The notes: a model not told the origin generated them from the letters alone. Shown: positions 1 through 9,555, counted from the stretch's first letter. The stretch is 64,000 bases of DNA from Aliiroseovarius sediminis (GCF_022678485.1 NZ_JALBYP010000035.1:310001-374000), one strand, 5' to 3'. Numbers and translations: made by a program.

Positions 1-16
1 AAATAGCGTCAACCCC

Positions 17-760
17 TCAGCCGTGCGCCTGATGTACCGCGACCCGCCCTTCACTGGTCAGCAACCAAGCCTCACGCCCCTCGATCACCACGGCAGACAA
101 TGCTTTTCCATGCCCCGCACCGGTGTCGATATTCAGTCGGTTGCCGTAATGCGTCACCTTATCCACCGGTGTATGACCATGAACGATTAGCGCGCCGTGG
201 TCCGCTGTCGATACATGAAACGGCTTGCGAATCCAGCACAGGTCATCCTCGGACTGCGCGTCCAGCGGCACACCGGGGCGGATGCCAGCGTGGACAAAAC
301 ACAAATCGCCCAACCGGTGCATGGCAGGCAGGTGTTCAAGAAACGCGTGATGGGCGGCTGGCACAGCGGCACGGGCAGTTGGGTGCAACTGATACATACG
401 GATGTCTTCGGGCACCTCGACCCCGTAGCTTTCCATTGTACGGACCCCGCCAATGCGTGGGTGCAGCCAGTTGTGGCCGACCAGTAGATGGGGGTCCACC
501 ATTGACGGGTCGCGCAAGAACATCGCCATCATGCGGTCGTGATTGCCCTTCAGCGTCACCCAGTTTTCGCCCCGCGCGCGGCCATCAAGAAGATGGTCAA
601 TCACGCCGCGGCTGTCGGGGCCGCGATCCACTAGATCGCCAACATGGACAACGGGCGCCGACGCATCGCCGGTGCGCGCACGGTCCTGCGCGATCAGCCC
701 GTGCGCGGCGCGCAGTCGGTCAAGCTGCCCGTGAATATCTCCAATCGCGTATGCTCGCAT
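17..760 (-). CDS. PPP-family metallophosphatase
   Basis: Calcineurin-like metallophosphatase of 247 residues, probably cytoplasmic, hydrolysing a phosphoprotein or a dinucleoside polyphosphate. The PPP-family metal motifs are in order: GDIHG at residues 7-11, GDLVDRG from 41, GNHD at 72-75, a FVHAG motif and a final VHGHTP. The start at 760 is chosen because a GAGGGG ribosome site precedes it and the metal motif begins 7 residues in; a longer open frame to 820 adds an unrelated leader. It lies downstream of serA, separated by a strong terminator, so it probably has its own promoter. The family is clear, the substrate is not. Confidence 0.88.
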   Translation of the reverse strand: MRAYAIGDIHGQLDRLRAAHGLIAQDRARTGDASAPVVHVGDLVDRGPDSRGVIDHLLDGRARGENWVTLKGNHDRMMAMFLRDPSMVDPHLLVGHNWLHPRIGGVRTMESYGVEVPEDIRMYQLHPTARAAVPAAHHAFLEHLPAMHRLGDLCFVHAGIRPGVPLDAQSEDDLCWIRKPFHVSTADHGALIVHGHTPVDKVTHYGNRLNIDTGAGHGKALSAVVIEGREAWLLTSEGRVAVHQAHG

Positions 761-807
761 GAAAATTCCCCTCTTCGTCGCCAAGTTAGACGGACAGACA
801 AAAAAGG

Positions 808-834
808 AAAGCCCCGGCATAGGACCGGGGCTTT
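808..834 (-). terminator. Rho-independent terminator of serA
   Basis: A perfect 10-bp stem (AAAGCCCCGG with CCGGGGCTTT) and a 7-base loop, followed on the minus strand by TCCTTTTTT. It lies 20 bases after the serA stop. Confidence 0.85.
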
Positions 835-853
835 CGTATGATCTTCATCGCGA

Positions 854-2446
854 TCAGATGTTGAATTCAAGCGGCTTTACGGCGTTGAACATCCCGGTAT
901 CACACAGCGCGTTCAACACCGTATCGGGCGTCCGGTCATCGACGTAAAGAAGTGCGATGGCATCGCCGCCAGTATCTTTGCGACCCAGCGTAAAGTTCGC
1001 GATGTTCACGCCATGCTTGCCCATCGTATTGCCCAATGCGCCAATGATGCCCGGCTCGTCGTTATTGGTGGTGTAAAGCATATGACGACCAATCTCGGCG
1101 TCGATATTGATGCCTTTGATCTGGATGAAACGCGGCTTTCCGTCAGAAAACACCGTTCCCGCAACAGATCGTTCGCGGCTTTCCGTCACAACCGTCAGTT
1201 TGATATAGCCGTCGAACGCTCCGCCCTTAGCCTGCGTGGTGGTCGAGGTTTTAATTCCCCGATCCGCCGCCACGACGGGCGCGGATACCATGTTCACATC
1301 AGGAAGAACCGGTTTCATCAGGCCCGCCAAAACGGCACAGTCCAGGGCCTTCAGGTTCATTTCCGACGCGACACCATCGTAAAGAATGTTCACAGCCGTG
1401 ATCGGCTCGTCCGTCATCTGCCCGACGAACGCACCCAAATGCTCGGCCAGCTTGATCCACGGTCCCATCACCTTGGCTTCTTCGGCTGTGACCGATGGCA
1501 TGTTCAGCGCGTTTTGCACAGCGCCCGTCAGCAGGTAATCCGACATCTGCTCGGCCACCTGCAATGCCACGTTTTCCTGCGCCTCGGTCGTCGCAGCGCC
1601 CAAATGCGGGGTGCAAACCACGTTGGGCAGACCGAACAGCGGGTTCTCGGTCGCCGGTTCTTCGGCAAACACGTCAAACGCCGCCCCAGCCACGTGACCC
1701 GATTTCAGCAAGTCCGCCAAGGCTTCTTCGTCCACCAAACCGCCACGGGCACAGTTGATGATGCGAACGCCCTTCTTGGTTTTCGCGAGGTTTTCACGGC
1801 TCAGGATGTTGCGTGTCTGCTCGATCAGCGGGACATGGAGAGTAATGAAGTCGGCGCGTTTCAGAAGGTCATCCAACTCGACCTTTTCAACGCCCATGCT
1901 GTTCGCCTTATCTTCGCTCAGGAAGGGGTCATAGGCGATGACCTTCATCTTCAAGCCCAACGCGCGGTCGCATACGATGCCGCCGATGTTGCCCGCGCCG
2001 ATTACACCCAGCGTCTTGTTGGTCAGTTCGACCCCCATGAATTTTGACTTCTCCCATTTACCCGCGTGGGTCGAGACGGAAGCTTCGGGGATCTGACGCG
2101 CGACCGCGAACATCATCGCAATCGCGTGTTCGGCGGTGGTGATCATGTTGCCGAACGGCGTGTTCATCACGATCACGCCTTTCTTGGACGCGGCTGTTTT
2201 ATCAACATTGTCGGTGCCGATCCCGGCACGACCGACCACTTTCAGGTTCTGCGCCGCTTCAAGGAGTTTGTCCGTCACTTTCGTCGCCGAGCGGATCGCA
2301 AGACCGTCATAGTCACCGATCTTGGCAAGCAAAGCGTCCTTGTCCTTGCCCAGCGCGGGTTCGAAGTCGACGTTAATCCCGCGATCACGGAATATCTGGA
2401 CAGCGGTTTCGGACAGTTTGTCGGATACGAGTACTTTGGGGGCCAT
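854..2446 (-). CDS. serA: D-3-phosphoglycerate dehydrogenase
   Basis: Oxidises 3-phosphoglycerate to 3-phosphohydroxypyruvate with NAD, the first step of serine synthesis. It has 530 residues, the long form with an intervening domain and a C-terminal ACT domain (about residues 455-530), the site where serine feedback inhibition is expected in this family. The NAD-binding motif GAGNIGG is at about residues 150-156, with the catalytic Arg in CARGGLVDE and the His in TPHLGAAT. The start at 2446 begins MAPKVLVSD with AAGGACC upstream. It lies 64 bases after serC on the same strand with no terminator between, so serC-serA is an operon that ends at the 808-834 hairpin. Confidence 0.97.
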   Translation of the reverse strand: MAPKVLVSDKLSETAVQIFRDRGINVDFEPALGKDKDALLAKIGDYDGLAIRSATKVTDKLLEAAQNLKVVGRAGIGTDNVDKTAASKKGVIVMNTPFGNMITTAEHAIAMMFAVARQIPEASVSTHAGKWEKSKFMGVELTNKTLGVIGAGNIGGIVCDRALGLKMKVIAYDPFLSEDKANSMGVEKVELDDLLKRADFITLHVPLIEQTRNILSRENLAKTKKGVRIINCARGGLVDEEALADLLKSGHVAGAAFDVFAEEPATENPLFGLPNVVCTPHLGAATTEAQENVALQVAEQMSDYLLTGAVQNALNMPSVTAEEAKVMGPWIKLAEHLGAFVGQMTDEPITAVNILYDGVASEMNLKALDCAVLAGLMKPVLPDVNMVSAPVVAADRGIKTSTTTQAKGGAFDGYIKLTVVTESRERSVAGTVFSDGKPRFIQIKGINIDAEIGRHMLYTTNNDEPGIIGALGNTMGKHGVNIANFTLGRKDTGGDAIALLYVDDRTPDTVLNALCDTGMFNAVKPLEFNI

Positions 2447-2510
2447 GTGTCTGGTCCTTTTCACAAAGATGAATTGGGGAAGCCCCGCGCAGATGGCGCA
2501 GGGCGGAAAT

Positions 2511-3656
2511 TTATTGCGCCGAAATCTCGACGTTGAAAGCCCAGTCGAGCCACGGCATCAGGGCTTCAATATCCGACGTTTCGACCGTGCCGCCACACCA
2601 GATGCGCAAGCCTGCGGGTGCATCGCGATACGCGCCAATATCCAGCGCCACGCCTTCAGCCTCCAACCGCTTAGCGACAGCTTTGGCAAAGGCCGCGCCG
2701 TCCTTGATGCGGTCATCAGTGAACTTCAGACACACGGACGTGTTCGACAGCGTCGCCGGGTCATGGGCCAGAAAGTCGATCCAATCGCGCATCTCGACGA
2801 AATCAGCGATGGCTTTGGTGTTGGCATCGGCACGATGGATCAGGCCTTCCAATCCACCAACCGAACGTGCCCAATCCAGCGCGAACAGATAATCCTCGAC
2901 CGCCAGCATGGAGGGCGTGTTAATGGTTGCGCCGGTAAAGATGCCGTCGATCAGCTTGCCACCCTTGGTCAGGCGGAAAATTTTCGGCAGGGGCCAGGCA
3001 GGGGTGTAACTTTCCAACCGCTCAACTGCGCGCGGCGACAGGATCAAGATGCCATGTGCCGCCTCGCCGCCCAGTACTTTCTGCCAGCTGAACGTGGTCA
3101 CATCCAGCTTATCCCACGGCAGATCCATCGCAAACGCCGCCGAGGTCGCATCGCAAATGGTCAGTCCCTCGCGGTTCGCTGGAATCCAGTCACCATTCGG
3201 CACGCGCACGCCGGACGTGGTGCCGTTCCAAGTAAAGACAACGTCATTGGTGAAATCGACCGACGCCAAGTCGGGCAGTTCGCCGTAATCGGCGGTCTTG
3301 GTCACGGCATCCAGCTTCAACTGCTTGGTCACATCCGTCACCCAGCCCGCACCGAAGCTTTCCCAAGCCAGAACCTCGACCCCGCGCGCGCCCAAAAGCG
3401 ACCACATCGCCATTTCGACCGCGCCGGTGTCTGACGCGGGAACGATGCCGATCTTGTAATCCGCCGGAATGCCAAGCACCTCGCGGGTGCCTTCAATCGC
3501 GGCTTTCAGCTTGTCTTTGCCAATGGCCGCGCGATGCGAACGGCCAAGAGCAGCGTCCGACAATACATCCAATGTCCATGTGGGGGGTTTGGCGCAGGGG
3601 CCAGAAGAAAAACGCGGATTTTCCGGCCGCGTGACCGGTTGAGAAATATCAGTCAT
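2511..3656 (-). CDS. serC: Phosphoserine aminotransferase
   Basis: PLP-dependent transfer of the amino group from glutamate to 3-phosphohydroxypyruvate, giving O-phosphoserine (also used in pyridoxal phosphate synthesis in some bacteria). 381 residues, typical of the alphaproteobacterial form. The fold-type I aminotransferase core is visible, with the PLP lysine in [10 protein letters not shown] and a start-proximal [12 protein letters not shown] segment. The start at 3656 opens MTDISQP; a frame open to 3902 runs through a structured leader and is rejected. It is first in the serC-serA operon and divergent from the sulfotransferase gene. Confidence 0.96.
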   Translation of the reverse strand: MTDISQPVTRPENPRFSSGPCAKPPTWTLDVLSDAALGRSHRAAIGKDKLKAAIEGTREVLGIPADYKIGIVPASDTGAVEMAMWSLLGARGVEVLAWESFGAGWVTDVTKQLKLDAVTKTADYGELPDLASVDFTNDVVFTWNGTTSGVRVPNGDWIPANREGLTICDATSAAFAMDLPWDKLDVTTFSWQKVLGGEAAHGILILSPRAVERLESYTPAWPLPKIFRLTKGGKLIDGIFTGATINTPSMLAVEDYLFALDWARSVGGLEGLIHRADANTKAIADFVEMRDWIDFLAHDPATLSNTSVCLKFTDDRIKDGAAFAKAVAKRLEAEGVALDIGAYRDAPAGLRIWCGGTVETSDIEALMPWLDWAFNVEISAQ

Positions 3657-3706
3657 GATACCCTTCCAGATATAAGCCCCTCGTTGGGGAGGGGTGTCCC
3701 ACGGAC
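3657..3706 (-). ncRNA. Structured serC leader (candidate serC RNA motif)
   Basis: Directly before the serC start, the minus-strand transcript can form two adjacent hairpins: GTCC-gtg-GGAC (3696-3706) and CCCCTC-cccaac-GAGGGG (3677-3694). A conserved RNA element called the serC motif has been described upstream of serC in alphaproteobacteria. Position and the pair of short hairpins fit, but I cannot align it to the published consensus here. The second hairpin ends about 20 bases before the start codon, close to the AAGGG ribosome site. Confidence 0.4.
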
Positions 3707-3888
3707 CGAAGTAAGTGGCAAATGCGTCTGGCACAAGATCAAAAATGTCGCTATAGCCGCGCCTAGCGCCGGTATATGGCGCCAGCAGTTTACGATCGGA
3801 AACTTTCGACAGAAAAATATGATGATGGCGGCTTTGCAGCTTAGGGCCGAAAGAAATCATTGTGCGATGGCCAAATAGGAAGCTCCAC

Positions 3889-4761
3889 ATGCCAATAGCC
3901 AAGGCCCGCCTTTTTCTGGACTTGTTAAGGCGCAGGCGCAGCTACTTTCGACACGACGCGTTCGACCAAGATCTGGTAGACCGCATCATGGCCATGCCCA
4001 CGCCCGATAATCTTTATACGATCTTCTTCACACCCCGCAGCGGCAGCACCCGAGTCACGCGATTGATCGGAGACGCCAAACTGTCAAACCATCCCGGCGA
4101 GTTCTTCAACGAGTATTTCATGGACCAGATCGCGCAACGGCACTCAGCACGCTCGCTGAAAGAATATGTCGATCTTATTCAGCGCCATCGGCAACGAGGC
4201 GGGCATTTCGGGTTCGAGAATACCTATAAACAGCTCGCCATTGCCTTTCGGACGGGGGATAGGTTTTTGTCGATCGTAAAACCGGATCACACGGCTTGGC
4301 TGATGCGCGAAGACATCATCGCGCAAGCAGTGTCCGGGTCGCGGCTGGTTCAAACACAGGTGCCCCACGCACCCACAGCCGATCAAGCAACGCTGGAACA
4401 TGCCGAACAGGCGTTTGTGTACGACGCCTCCCAAATAGCATCAATAATCAAACGGGTTATGTGGATGGAGGCGCGCACCGAAGCCCTGATCAAACGTGCT
4501 GATTTAGATACGTTTCGTTTTTCATACGAGATGACGAACAAACTTGGTCCGGAACGCACGACGGGGCTTCTGGCGTCAAGAATAGGCCTGCCCGTACCCG
4601 GTGGTCAAATCGCAGAACTTCACACCAAACTTCCCGGCACCAAAGGCCGAGAATTTGCGGAACGGTTCCGCGCGGAGCATCCGACACTTATCTCCAAAGT
4701 CGGAAAACGGCGCGCGCCGCTTCTTGCGATGATCGAAAAGCAAAAAGAGAAGTATTTGTAA
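3889..4761 (+). CDS. Stf0-like sulfotransferase
   Basis: 290 residues resembling the Stf0 / NodH group of sulfotransferases, which move sulfate from PAPS to a carbohydrate or lipid acceptor. The 5'-phosphosulfate loop TPRSGSTRV is at residues 48-56, followed by [10 protein letters not shown], a segment typical of this family. The start at 3889 has TAGGAAG 9 bases upstream; an in-frame GTG at 3862 is less likely. It stands divergent from serC and 12 bases before serB, so it splits the serine genes and may be co-transcribed with serB. The acceptor is unknown; a polysaccharide or sulfolipid is a guess. Confidence 0.75.
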   Translation: MPIAKARLFLDLLRRRRSYFRHDAFDQDLVDRIMAMPTPDNLYTIFFTPRSGSTRVTRLIGDAKLSNHPGEFFNEYFMDQIAQRHSARSLKEYVDLIQRHRQRGGHFGFENTYKQLAIAFRTGDRFLSIVKPDHTAWLMREDIIAQAVSGSRLVQTQVPHAPTADQATLEHAEQAFVYDASQIASIIKRVMWMEARTEALIKRADLDTFRFSYEMTNKLGPERTTGLLASRIGLPVPGGQIAELHTKLPGTKGREFAERFRAEHPTLISKVGKRRAPLLAMIEKQKEKYL

Positions 4762-4773
4762 CGGATCCAGATT

Positions 4774-5652
4774 ATGTTCACCACAACCCTTCTAACGGCA
4801 CCCAGCAGCCCACATCTCGACCCCGCACTGGTTGAAAACCTGCGCAACGCGTGGGGCGGCGGCGCGGCGCAGTGGCTGGCCCCGGACGAAGCCGCCGAGT
4901 TCACCTTGCCCCGGATGCCCGACAATCGCTGGAATGTCTGGGCCGATCTTCAAACGGTAGGCGTTGATTTGGTCATCCAACCAGACCGGGGTCGGCGCAA
5001 GAAGATGCTTTTGGCGGATATGGATTCGACCATGATCCAGCAGGAATGCATCGATGAACTGGCGGATCTGGCCGGAGTGGGCGAACGTGTGAAAGATATT
5101 ACTGCCCGCGCAATGAATGGCGAACTGGACTTTGAAGGCGCACTGGGCGAACGGGTGGAGTTGCTGACAGACCTGCCCGAAACGGTGATCGCAAAAGTGC
5201 TGGACACACGCATCACCCTGATGCCCGGCGGGCAGGCCCTGTTGGCTACCATGAAGGCGAACGGGGCATATGCCGCGCTGGTGTCGGGCGGTTTCACTGC
5301 GTTCACGGCCCATGTCGCAGCTACCCTTGGCTTCGACGAAAATCGCGCAAATACACTGCTGGTTGACGGCGGCAAGCTGACCGGCAAGGTCGGCCTGCCC
5401 ATTCTGGGACGCGAGGCGAAAGTCGGCGCTCTGAAAGACATCACAGCACGGCTGGGCCTGACCTATGATGACGTGATGGCGGTCGGCGACGGCGCCAACG
5501 ACCTTGGAATGCTGAAACTAGCCGGAGCAGGCGTCGCGCTGCACGCCAAACCTTCGGTTGCTGCGCAATGTGACATTCGCATCAATCACGGGGATCTGAC
5601 CGCGCTTCTGTACATTCAGGGCTATGCGAAAACCGAGTTCGCCGGTGTTTGA
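4774..5652 (+). CDS. serB: Phosphoserine phosphatase
   Basis: HAD-family enzyme that dephosphorylates O-phosphoserine to serine, the last step of the pathway whose other two enzymes lie just upstream on the opposite strand. 292 residues. The catalytic motif DMDST (residues 82-86) carries the nucleophile and acid Asp, motif II is VSGGFTAF and motif III/IV is GDGANDLGM. The first ~75 residues form an N-terminal domain as in the E. coli SerB type. It starts 12 bases after the sulfotransferase stop and overlaps the next gene by 29 bases. Confidence 0.96.
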   Translation: MFTTTLLTAPSSPHLDPALVENLRNAWGGGAAQWLAPDEAAEFTLPRMPDNRWNVWADLQTVGVDLVIQPDRGRRKKMLLADMDSTMIQQECIDELADLAGVGERVKDITARAMNGELDFEGALGERVELLTDLPETVIAKVLDTRITLMPGGQALLATMKANGAYAALVSGGFTAFTAHVAATLGFDENRANTLLVDGGKLTGKVGLPILGREAKVGALKDITARLGLTYDDVMAVGDGANDLGMLKLAGAGVALHAKPSVAAQCDIRINHGDLTALLYIQGYAKTEFAGV

Positions 5653-6403
5653 ACCATCAACCGAAATCATCCTGTTTCTGCTGGCCGCCGCATTTATCGC
5701 AGGCTTCGTCGACAGCATCGCAGGCGGCGGCGGGCTGATCACCGTCCCCGCACTTTTACTGGCGGGTGTGCCCCCCGTAACGGCGCTGGCCACCAACAAG
5801 GTGCAAGGGCTGTTCGGTGCGGGGATGGCAGCGATCAACTATGCCCGCGCAGGACATGTAAACCTTCTCAGGCAATTGAAACCCGCCGTCCTGTCCTTCG
5901 CTGCGGCCCTCTTCGGTGCCCTGTCTGTCAATGCGCTGCCGACCGATCTGATCCGCTGGGTCCTGCCCGTCCTCTTGGTCGCCATAGCACTTTTTTTCGC
6001 ACTCAAACCAGGGCTTGACGACACAGATCGCCAGCAACGGCTGCCCCCTGCCGTATTCGCACTGACCTTTGTCCCGCTGATCGGTTTCTATGACGGGTTA
6101 TTGGGCCCCGGTACAGGCGCGTTCTTTATGCTCGCCTATGTCGCCATGGCGGGCCACGGTATCCTGAAAGCAACCGCCCACACAAAACTTCTGAACTTCG
6201 CATCAAATGTCGGAGCACTACTGGGCTTTCTGATCGTCTTGTCGCCCCTCTGGGTCATCGGCCTGGCCATGGGCGCGGCCCAGCTCGCAGGTGCCTATCT
6301 TGGCTCGAACCTCGCCTCGCGAATCGGCGCAAAACTCATCAAGCCGCTTCTGGTCTTTGCCTCGACCGCAATGGCCCTGAAATTGATCACAGACCTACTC
6401 TGA
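5624..6403 (+). CDS. TauE/SafE (TSUP) family membrane exporter
   Basis: 259-residue integral membrane protein with about 8 hydrophobic segments, of the sulfite/organosulfur exporter TauE/SafE family. The diagnostic FVDSIAGGGGLITVPAL segment lies near residue 28 and the second-half repeat FYDGLLGPGTGAFF is present. It overlaps the end of serB by 29 bases if the ATG at 5624 is used; a GTG at 5645 would overlap by 8. Substrate unknown. A sulfotransferase two genes upstream makes a sulfur compound thinkable but this is only context. Confidence 0.85.
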   Translation: MRKPSSPVFEPSTEIILFLLAAAFIAGFVDSIAGGGGLITVPALLLAGVPPVTALATNKVQGLFGAGMAAINYARAGHVNLLRQLKPAVLSFAAALFGALSVNALPTDLIRWVLPVLLVAIALFFALKPGLDDTDRQQRLPPAVFALTFVPLIGFYDGLLGPGTGAFFMLAYVAMAGHGILKATAHTKLLNFASNVGALLGFLIVLSPLWVIGLAMGAAQLAGAYLGSNLASRIGAKLIKPLLVFASTAMALKLITDLL

Positions 6404-6467
6404 CCGGTTTCTTCTGGCCCCAAATATCCTGGGGTGAATGCGCGCAGCGCAGAGGGGCAAAGCCCCT
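6404..6467. repeat. Dispersed 3'-end repeat, copy 1
   Basis: Fills the whole gap between the convergent stops of the TSUP gene and the asparaginase gene. Read from the TSUP gene it is TTTCTTCTGGCCCC, AAATATCC, TGGGGT, then a short variable hairpin GCGC-gca-GCGC, then AGGGGC-AAA-GCCCCT. A second copy lies at 19605-19673; the 28-base end block matches at 25 positions. It may act as a terminator. Confidence 0.75.
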
Positions 6468-7468
6468 TACCCCTTCAACAAAACCTCACTCGGCCGAATT
6501 TCGCCCGTGTCCAACCCGGCAAAGTTTTTCACAACAGGGTTCATCCGCTTTTTTACCATCGGATCTCCTGCATCCAACACACCAAGCCGCACCAGGATCG
6601 TCGCAATCGCACATTCCGACGCTCGTGTTGCCCCATCCGTGACCTTCAGCGCAACGCCAAGCTCCTGTTCAGGCAAGATTGCGACGAAAAACGCCTCGGC
6701 CCCGGTTTTCACGGCGATTTTGCCGGGTGCAGCCCGCATCAACTCGGTACAGGCGCGCGTCTCGCCTGCCACCAGTTCAGGGTGCAGCATCATTGCCTCG
6801 CGCAAGCGGACGATGGCGGTCTGACGTCTGCTACCTTCTGATTTTGCCCCCGCAAACGTTCCCATGGCCCGCCCCATACCGGCCAGCGTCGAGGCGAAAT
6901 TTGGCGCCGAACAGCCGTCAACGCCGTAACCGGGACTGTTTTCCCGCGTTATCTCCTCAAACGCGGCCTTGATCGCCTTCTGAACCGGATGATCCAGATC
7001 AACATAATTCGCGCCTGCACCCAAATGGCGGCTAAGTGTCAGGAACCCGGCGTGCTTACCAGAACAATTATTGTGTATACGACACGGGCTTTGATCGGTC
7101 TTTATCAACCCGTTCTTTGCGTCGCTGTCCGCCGGCATCTGCGGTCCACATAGCAGATCATCGTTGCCAAGATTCATATCCGCCAGCCAGCGGGTCACGC
7201 GTTCGGTATGGATCGCAGCGCCTTGGTGGCTGGCACAAGACAGCGCCAGTTGTTCGCTCGACAGCCCCGCCGCATCCGCAGCCCCACTTTCCACCAACGG
7301 CAACGCCTGCAACATCTTGGCTGATGACCGCGGCAAGATCACCTGATCGGGATCACCCCACCCTTCAACGATTTCGCCCTTGGCGTTGCAGACAACCGCA
7401 TGGCCACAATGCTGGCTTTCAAGGATATCGCCCCTCCAAACCTCAACAAGACGTTCTGATTGGCCCAT
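6467..7468 (-). CDS. L-asparaginase, Rhizobium etli AnsA / class 3 type
   Basis: Hydrolyses asparagine to aspartate and ammonia. 333 residues of the Asparaginase_II family, unrelated to E. coli AnsA/AnsB. The residues known for the R. etli-type zinc enzymes are in place: RSSAK gives Ser48 and Lys51, NNCSGKH gives Cys135 and Lys138, and VDGCSAP gives Cys186 as second zinc cysteine. The start at 7468 has AAAGGAG 7 bases upstream, better than the in-frame codon at 7489. It is monocistronic, with the dispersed repeat abutting its stop codon and a divergent ialB-like gene upstream. Confidence 0.9.
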   Translation of the reverse strand: MGQSERLVEVWRGDILESQHCGHAVVCNAKGEIVEGWGDPDQVILPRSSAKMLQALPLVESGAADAAGLSSEQLALSCASHQGAAIHTERVTRWLADMNLGNDDLLCGPQMPADSDAKNGLIKTDQSPCRIHNNCSGKHAGFLTLSRHLGAGANYVDLDHPVQKAIKAAFEEITRENSPGYGVDGCSAPNFASTLAGMGRAMGTFAGAKSEGSRRQTAIVRLREAMMLHPELVAGETRACTELMRAAPGKIAVKTGAEAFFVAILPEQELGVALKVTDGATRASECAIATILVRLGVLDAGDPMVKKRMNPVVKNFAGLDTGEIRPSEVLLKG

Positions 7469-7650
7469 CGGTTGCTCCTTTCCCAACAAACGCGCGAAAA
7501 TCCGCCGCAGGGGCTTTTAATACACGCGCTTTTCGCGCTAAACTTCGGAAACAGACTTGGAAACGACCCAAGCGCAACAGTCAAGGGCCGCGGCAGACGG
7601 TTGGGACACGCAAGGGCTTGAGGCAGAGGCAGCTGGAGGCTGTGTTAGAC

Positions 7651-8178
7651 ATGAAACGAATGATTTCAGGCGCAATTTGCGCACTGGGCCTGTCGCTAAC
7701 GGCAACGGGCGTTTTCGCTCAGGAAAGCTCGAACCGGGTCGCTGCAAACACGGATTGGAGCGTGTTTGTAGAAGACAGCCCCAAAGAATGTTGGAGCGTT
7801 TCGAGCCCGAAAGAAACGGTAAACACCAAGAACGGCCGGTCGGTCGCGGTGAAACGGGGCGATATCCTGCTGTTTGTCAGCTACCGCCCAAGCGGAGATG
7901 TGAAGGGCGAAGTGTCGTTTACCGGCGGCTATCCCTTCGCCGACGGGTCCACTGTGGAACTGAAGATCGGTGAAACCATCTTCCAACTGTTCACTGATGG
8001 TGAATGGGCGTGGTCGGCGTCAAAGGACGATGACGCCAAGATCATCGCAGCCATGAAGCGCGGCGCCAGCGCGATTGCAACTGCACAAAGTGCACGCGGC
8101 ACAAAAACGCAAGACACGTTCAGCCTTCTGGGCTTTACTGCGGCCGTCGACGAAGCTGGCAAACGCTGCAGCAACTGA
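7651..8178 (+). CDS. IalB-family (invasion-associated locus B) periplasmic protein
   Basis: 175 residues. A signal peptide (MKRMISGAICALGL... with cleavage likely after VFAQ, residue ~23) leads into the IalB fold: NTDWSVFVED, ECWSVS and a repeated beta-rich segment, with a C-terminal Cys in GKRCSN that can pair with the Cys of ECW. The family was named from Bartonella but is widespread in free-living alphaproteobacteria, where its function is not established. The start at 7651 has GGAGG upstream; a much longer frame from 7036 is the shadow of the asparaginase gene. Confidence 0.85.
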   Translation: MKRMISGAICALGLSLTATGVFAQESSNRVAANTDWSVFVEDSPKECWSVSSPKETVNTKNGRSVAVKRGDILLFVSYRPSGDVKGEVSFTGGYPFADGSTVELKIGETIFQLFTDGEWAWSASKDDDAKIIAAMKRGASAIATAQSARGTKTQDTFSLLGFTAAVDEAGKRCSN

Positions 8179-8204
8179 TCCATCCACGGATCACGACAAT
8201 CTGA

Positions 8205-8230
8205 CACGCCATGGCGCGATCCATGGCGTG
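8205..8230. repeat. Inverted repeat between ialB-like gene and rlmN
   Basis: CACGCCATGG, 6 bases, CCATGGCGTG: a perfect 10-bp stem 26 bases after the ialB-like stop, without a T-run. It could be a weak terminator or an operator for rlmN. Confidence 0.5.
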
Positions 8231-8285
8231 ACAAGTCCTGTTTGCTGGACTATAAGCTGTCGCCTTGCATAGATTGGAACGCGCC

Positions 8286-9470
8286 ATGGACCCCACAACC
8301 CCGATCACTCAGGATGTTATGACCATCCCCCGCAAGACCGACGAAGGTGGCAAACGCAACCTCGTGGGCCTGACGCGTGACCAATTGCGTGATGCGTTGA
8401 TTTCTGTGGGCACACCTGAAAAACAGGCGAAGATGCGCACCGGGCAAGTCTGGCAATGGATTTACCAATGGGGCGTGCGTGACTTCGATGTCATGACGAA
8501 CCTTGCCAAAGCCTATCGCGCGTTGCTGGCCGAACACTTCGTGATCGAGATCCCCGAGGTCGTGACCCGAAAAGTGTCTGAGGACGGAACCCGCAAATAC
8601 CTTGTCCGCATCGCCGGCGGGCACGAGGTCGAGGTCGTCTATATCCCCGAAGAAGGTCGGGGAACGCTGTGCATCAGCTCTCAGGTCGGATGCACGCTGA
8701 CCTGTTCATTCTGCCACACGGGCACGCAAAAACTGGTGCGTAATCTGACCTCGGCCGAGATTGTCGGGCAGATCATGGTCGCGCGCGACGATTTGGACGA
8801 ATGGCCCGAACCCGGCGCCCCCAAGGATGAAACCCGCCTTCTGTCGAACATCGTCCTGATGGGCATGGGCGAGCCGCTTTACAACTTTGAAAACGTGCGC
8901 GACGCCATGAACATCGCGATGGACGCCGAAGGTATCCAGTTGTCGCGCCGCCGTATTACCCTGTCCACATCGGGCGTCGTGCCCGAAATCGCCCGCACTG
9001 CCGAGGAAATTGGATGTCTTCTGGCGGTTAGCTTCCACGCGACCACGGACGAGGTGCGCGACAAACTGGTGCCGATCAACAAACGCTGGAATATCGAGAC
9101 ATTGCTGAACGCGCTGCGCGAATACCCGCGCCTGTCGAACTCGGAACGTATCACGTTTGAATATGTCATGCTGAACGGCGTGAACGACACGGACGACGAC
9201 GCCCGCCGCTTGGTTGAACACCTGAAAGGCATTCCCGCGAAGGTCAACCTGATCCCCTTCAACGAATGGCCCGGATCGCCTTATACGCGCAGTTCAAACA
9301 ACCGTATTCGCGCCTTTGCCGACATCATCTACAAAGCCGGTTATGCCAGCCCCATCCGCACCCCGCGCGGCGAGGATATCATGGCCGCCTGCGGGCAGTT
9401 GAAGTCCGAAACTGAACGTGCGCGGAAATCAAAACGCCAGATCGAGGCCGAGGCAGGCTTGGAAGGTTGA
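8286..9470 (+). CDS. rlmN: 23S rRNA (adenine2503-C2)-methyltransferase / tRNA m2A37
   Basis: Radical SAM enzyme that methylates A2503 of 23S rRNA and A37 of some tRNAs. 394 residues. The 4Fe-4S cysteines are Cys136, Cys140 and Cys143 in CTLTCSFC, followed by GTQKLVRNL and the [10 protein letters not shown] motif; the second catalytic Cys lies in the C-terminal MAACGQL. Start at 8286 (MDPTT) is preceded by GGAA; a TTG at 8265 also keeps the frame. The gene stands alone. Confidence 0.96.
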   Translation: MDPTTPITQDVMTIPRKTDEGGKRNLVGLTRDQLRDALISVGTPEKQAKMRTGQVWQWIYQWGVRDFDVMTNLAKAYRALLAEHFVIEIPEVVTRKVSEDGTRKYLVRIAGGHEVEVVYIPEEGRGTLCISSQVGCTLTCSFCHTGTQKLVRNLTSAEIVGQIMVARDDLDEWPEPGAPKDETRLLSNIVLMGMGEPLYNFENVRDAMNIAMDAEGIQLSRRRITLSTSGVVPEIARTAEEIGCLLAVSFHATTDEVRDKLVPINKRWNIETLLNALREYPRLSNSERITFEYVMLNGVNDTDDDARRLVEHLKGIPAKVNLIPFNEWPGSPYTRSSNNRIRAFADIIYKAGYASPIRTPRGEDIMAACGQLKSETERARKSKRQIEAEAGLEG

Positions 9471-9555
9471 CCGTCTCCAGCGATGAAAACCTGTCATTCT
9501 TCGGCCATTCAAACGGACGCTCGCTTTAAACACGGCGGCAAAAGGGTGCTTTGAC

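Noticed and set aside
1013-2047. 344-codon open frame antisense to serA
   Set aside because: It mirrors the codon pattern of serA, has no recognisable protein motif and no ribosome site.
2322-3434. 370-codon frame opposite serC and serA
   Set aside because: Shadow of the serC and serA coding sequence; composition is low-complexity Arg/Gln as expected from antisense of high-GC genes.
7036-7650. Upstream part of a long frame that ends in the ialB-like gene
   Set aside because: This part is antisense to the asparaginase gene; the real start is at 7651 with a signal peptide and good ribosome site.
8177-8205. TGATCC after the ialB-like gene
   Set aside because: The sequence 18 bases on is TCTGAC, with no -10 like element, so it is not an RpoE site.
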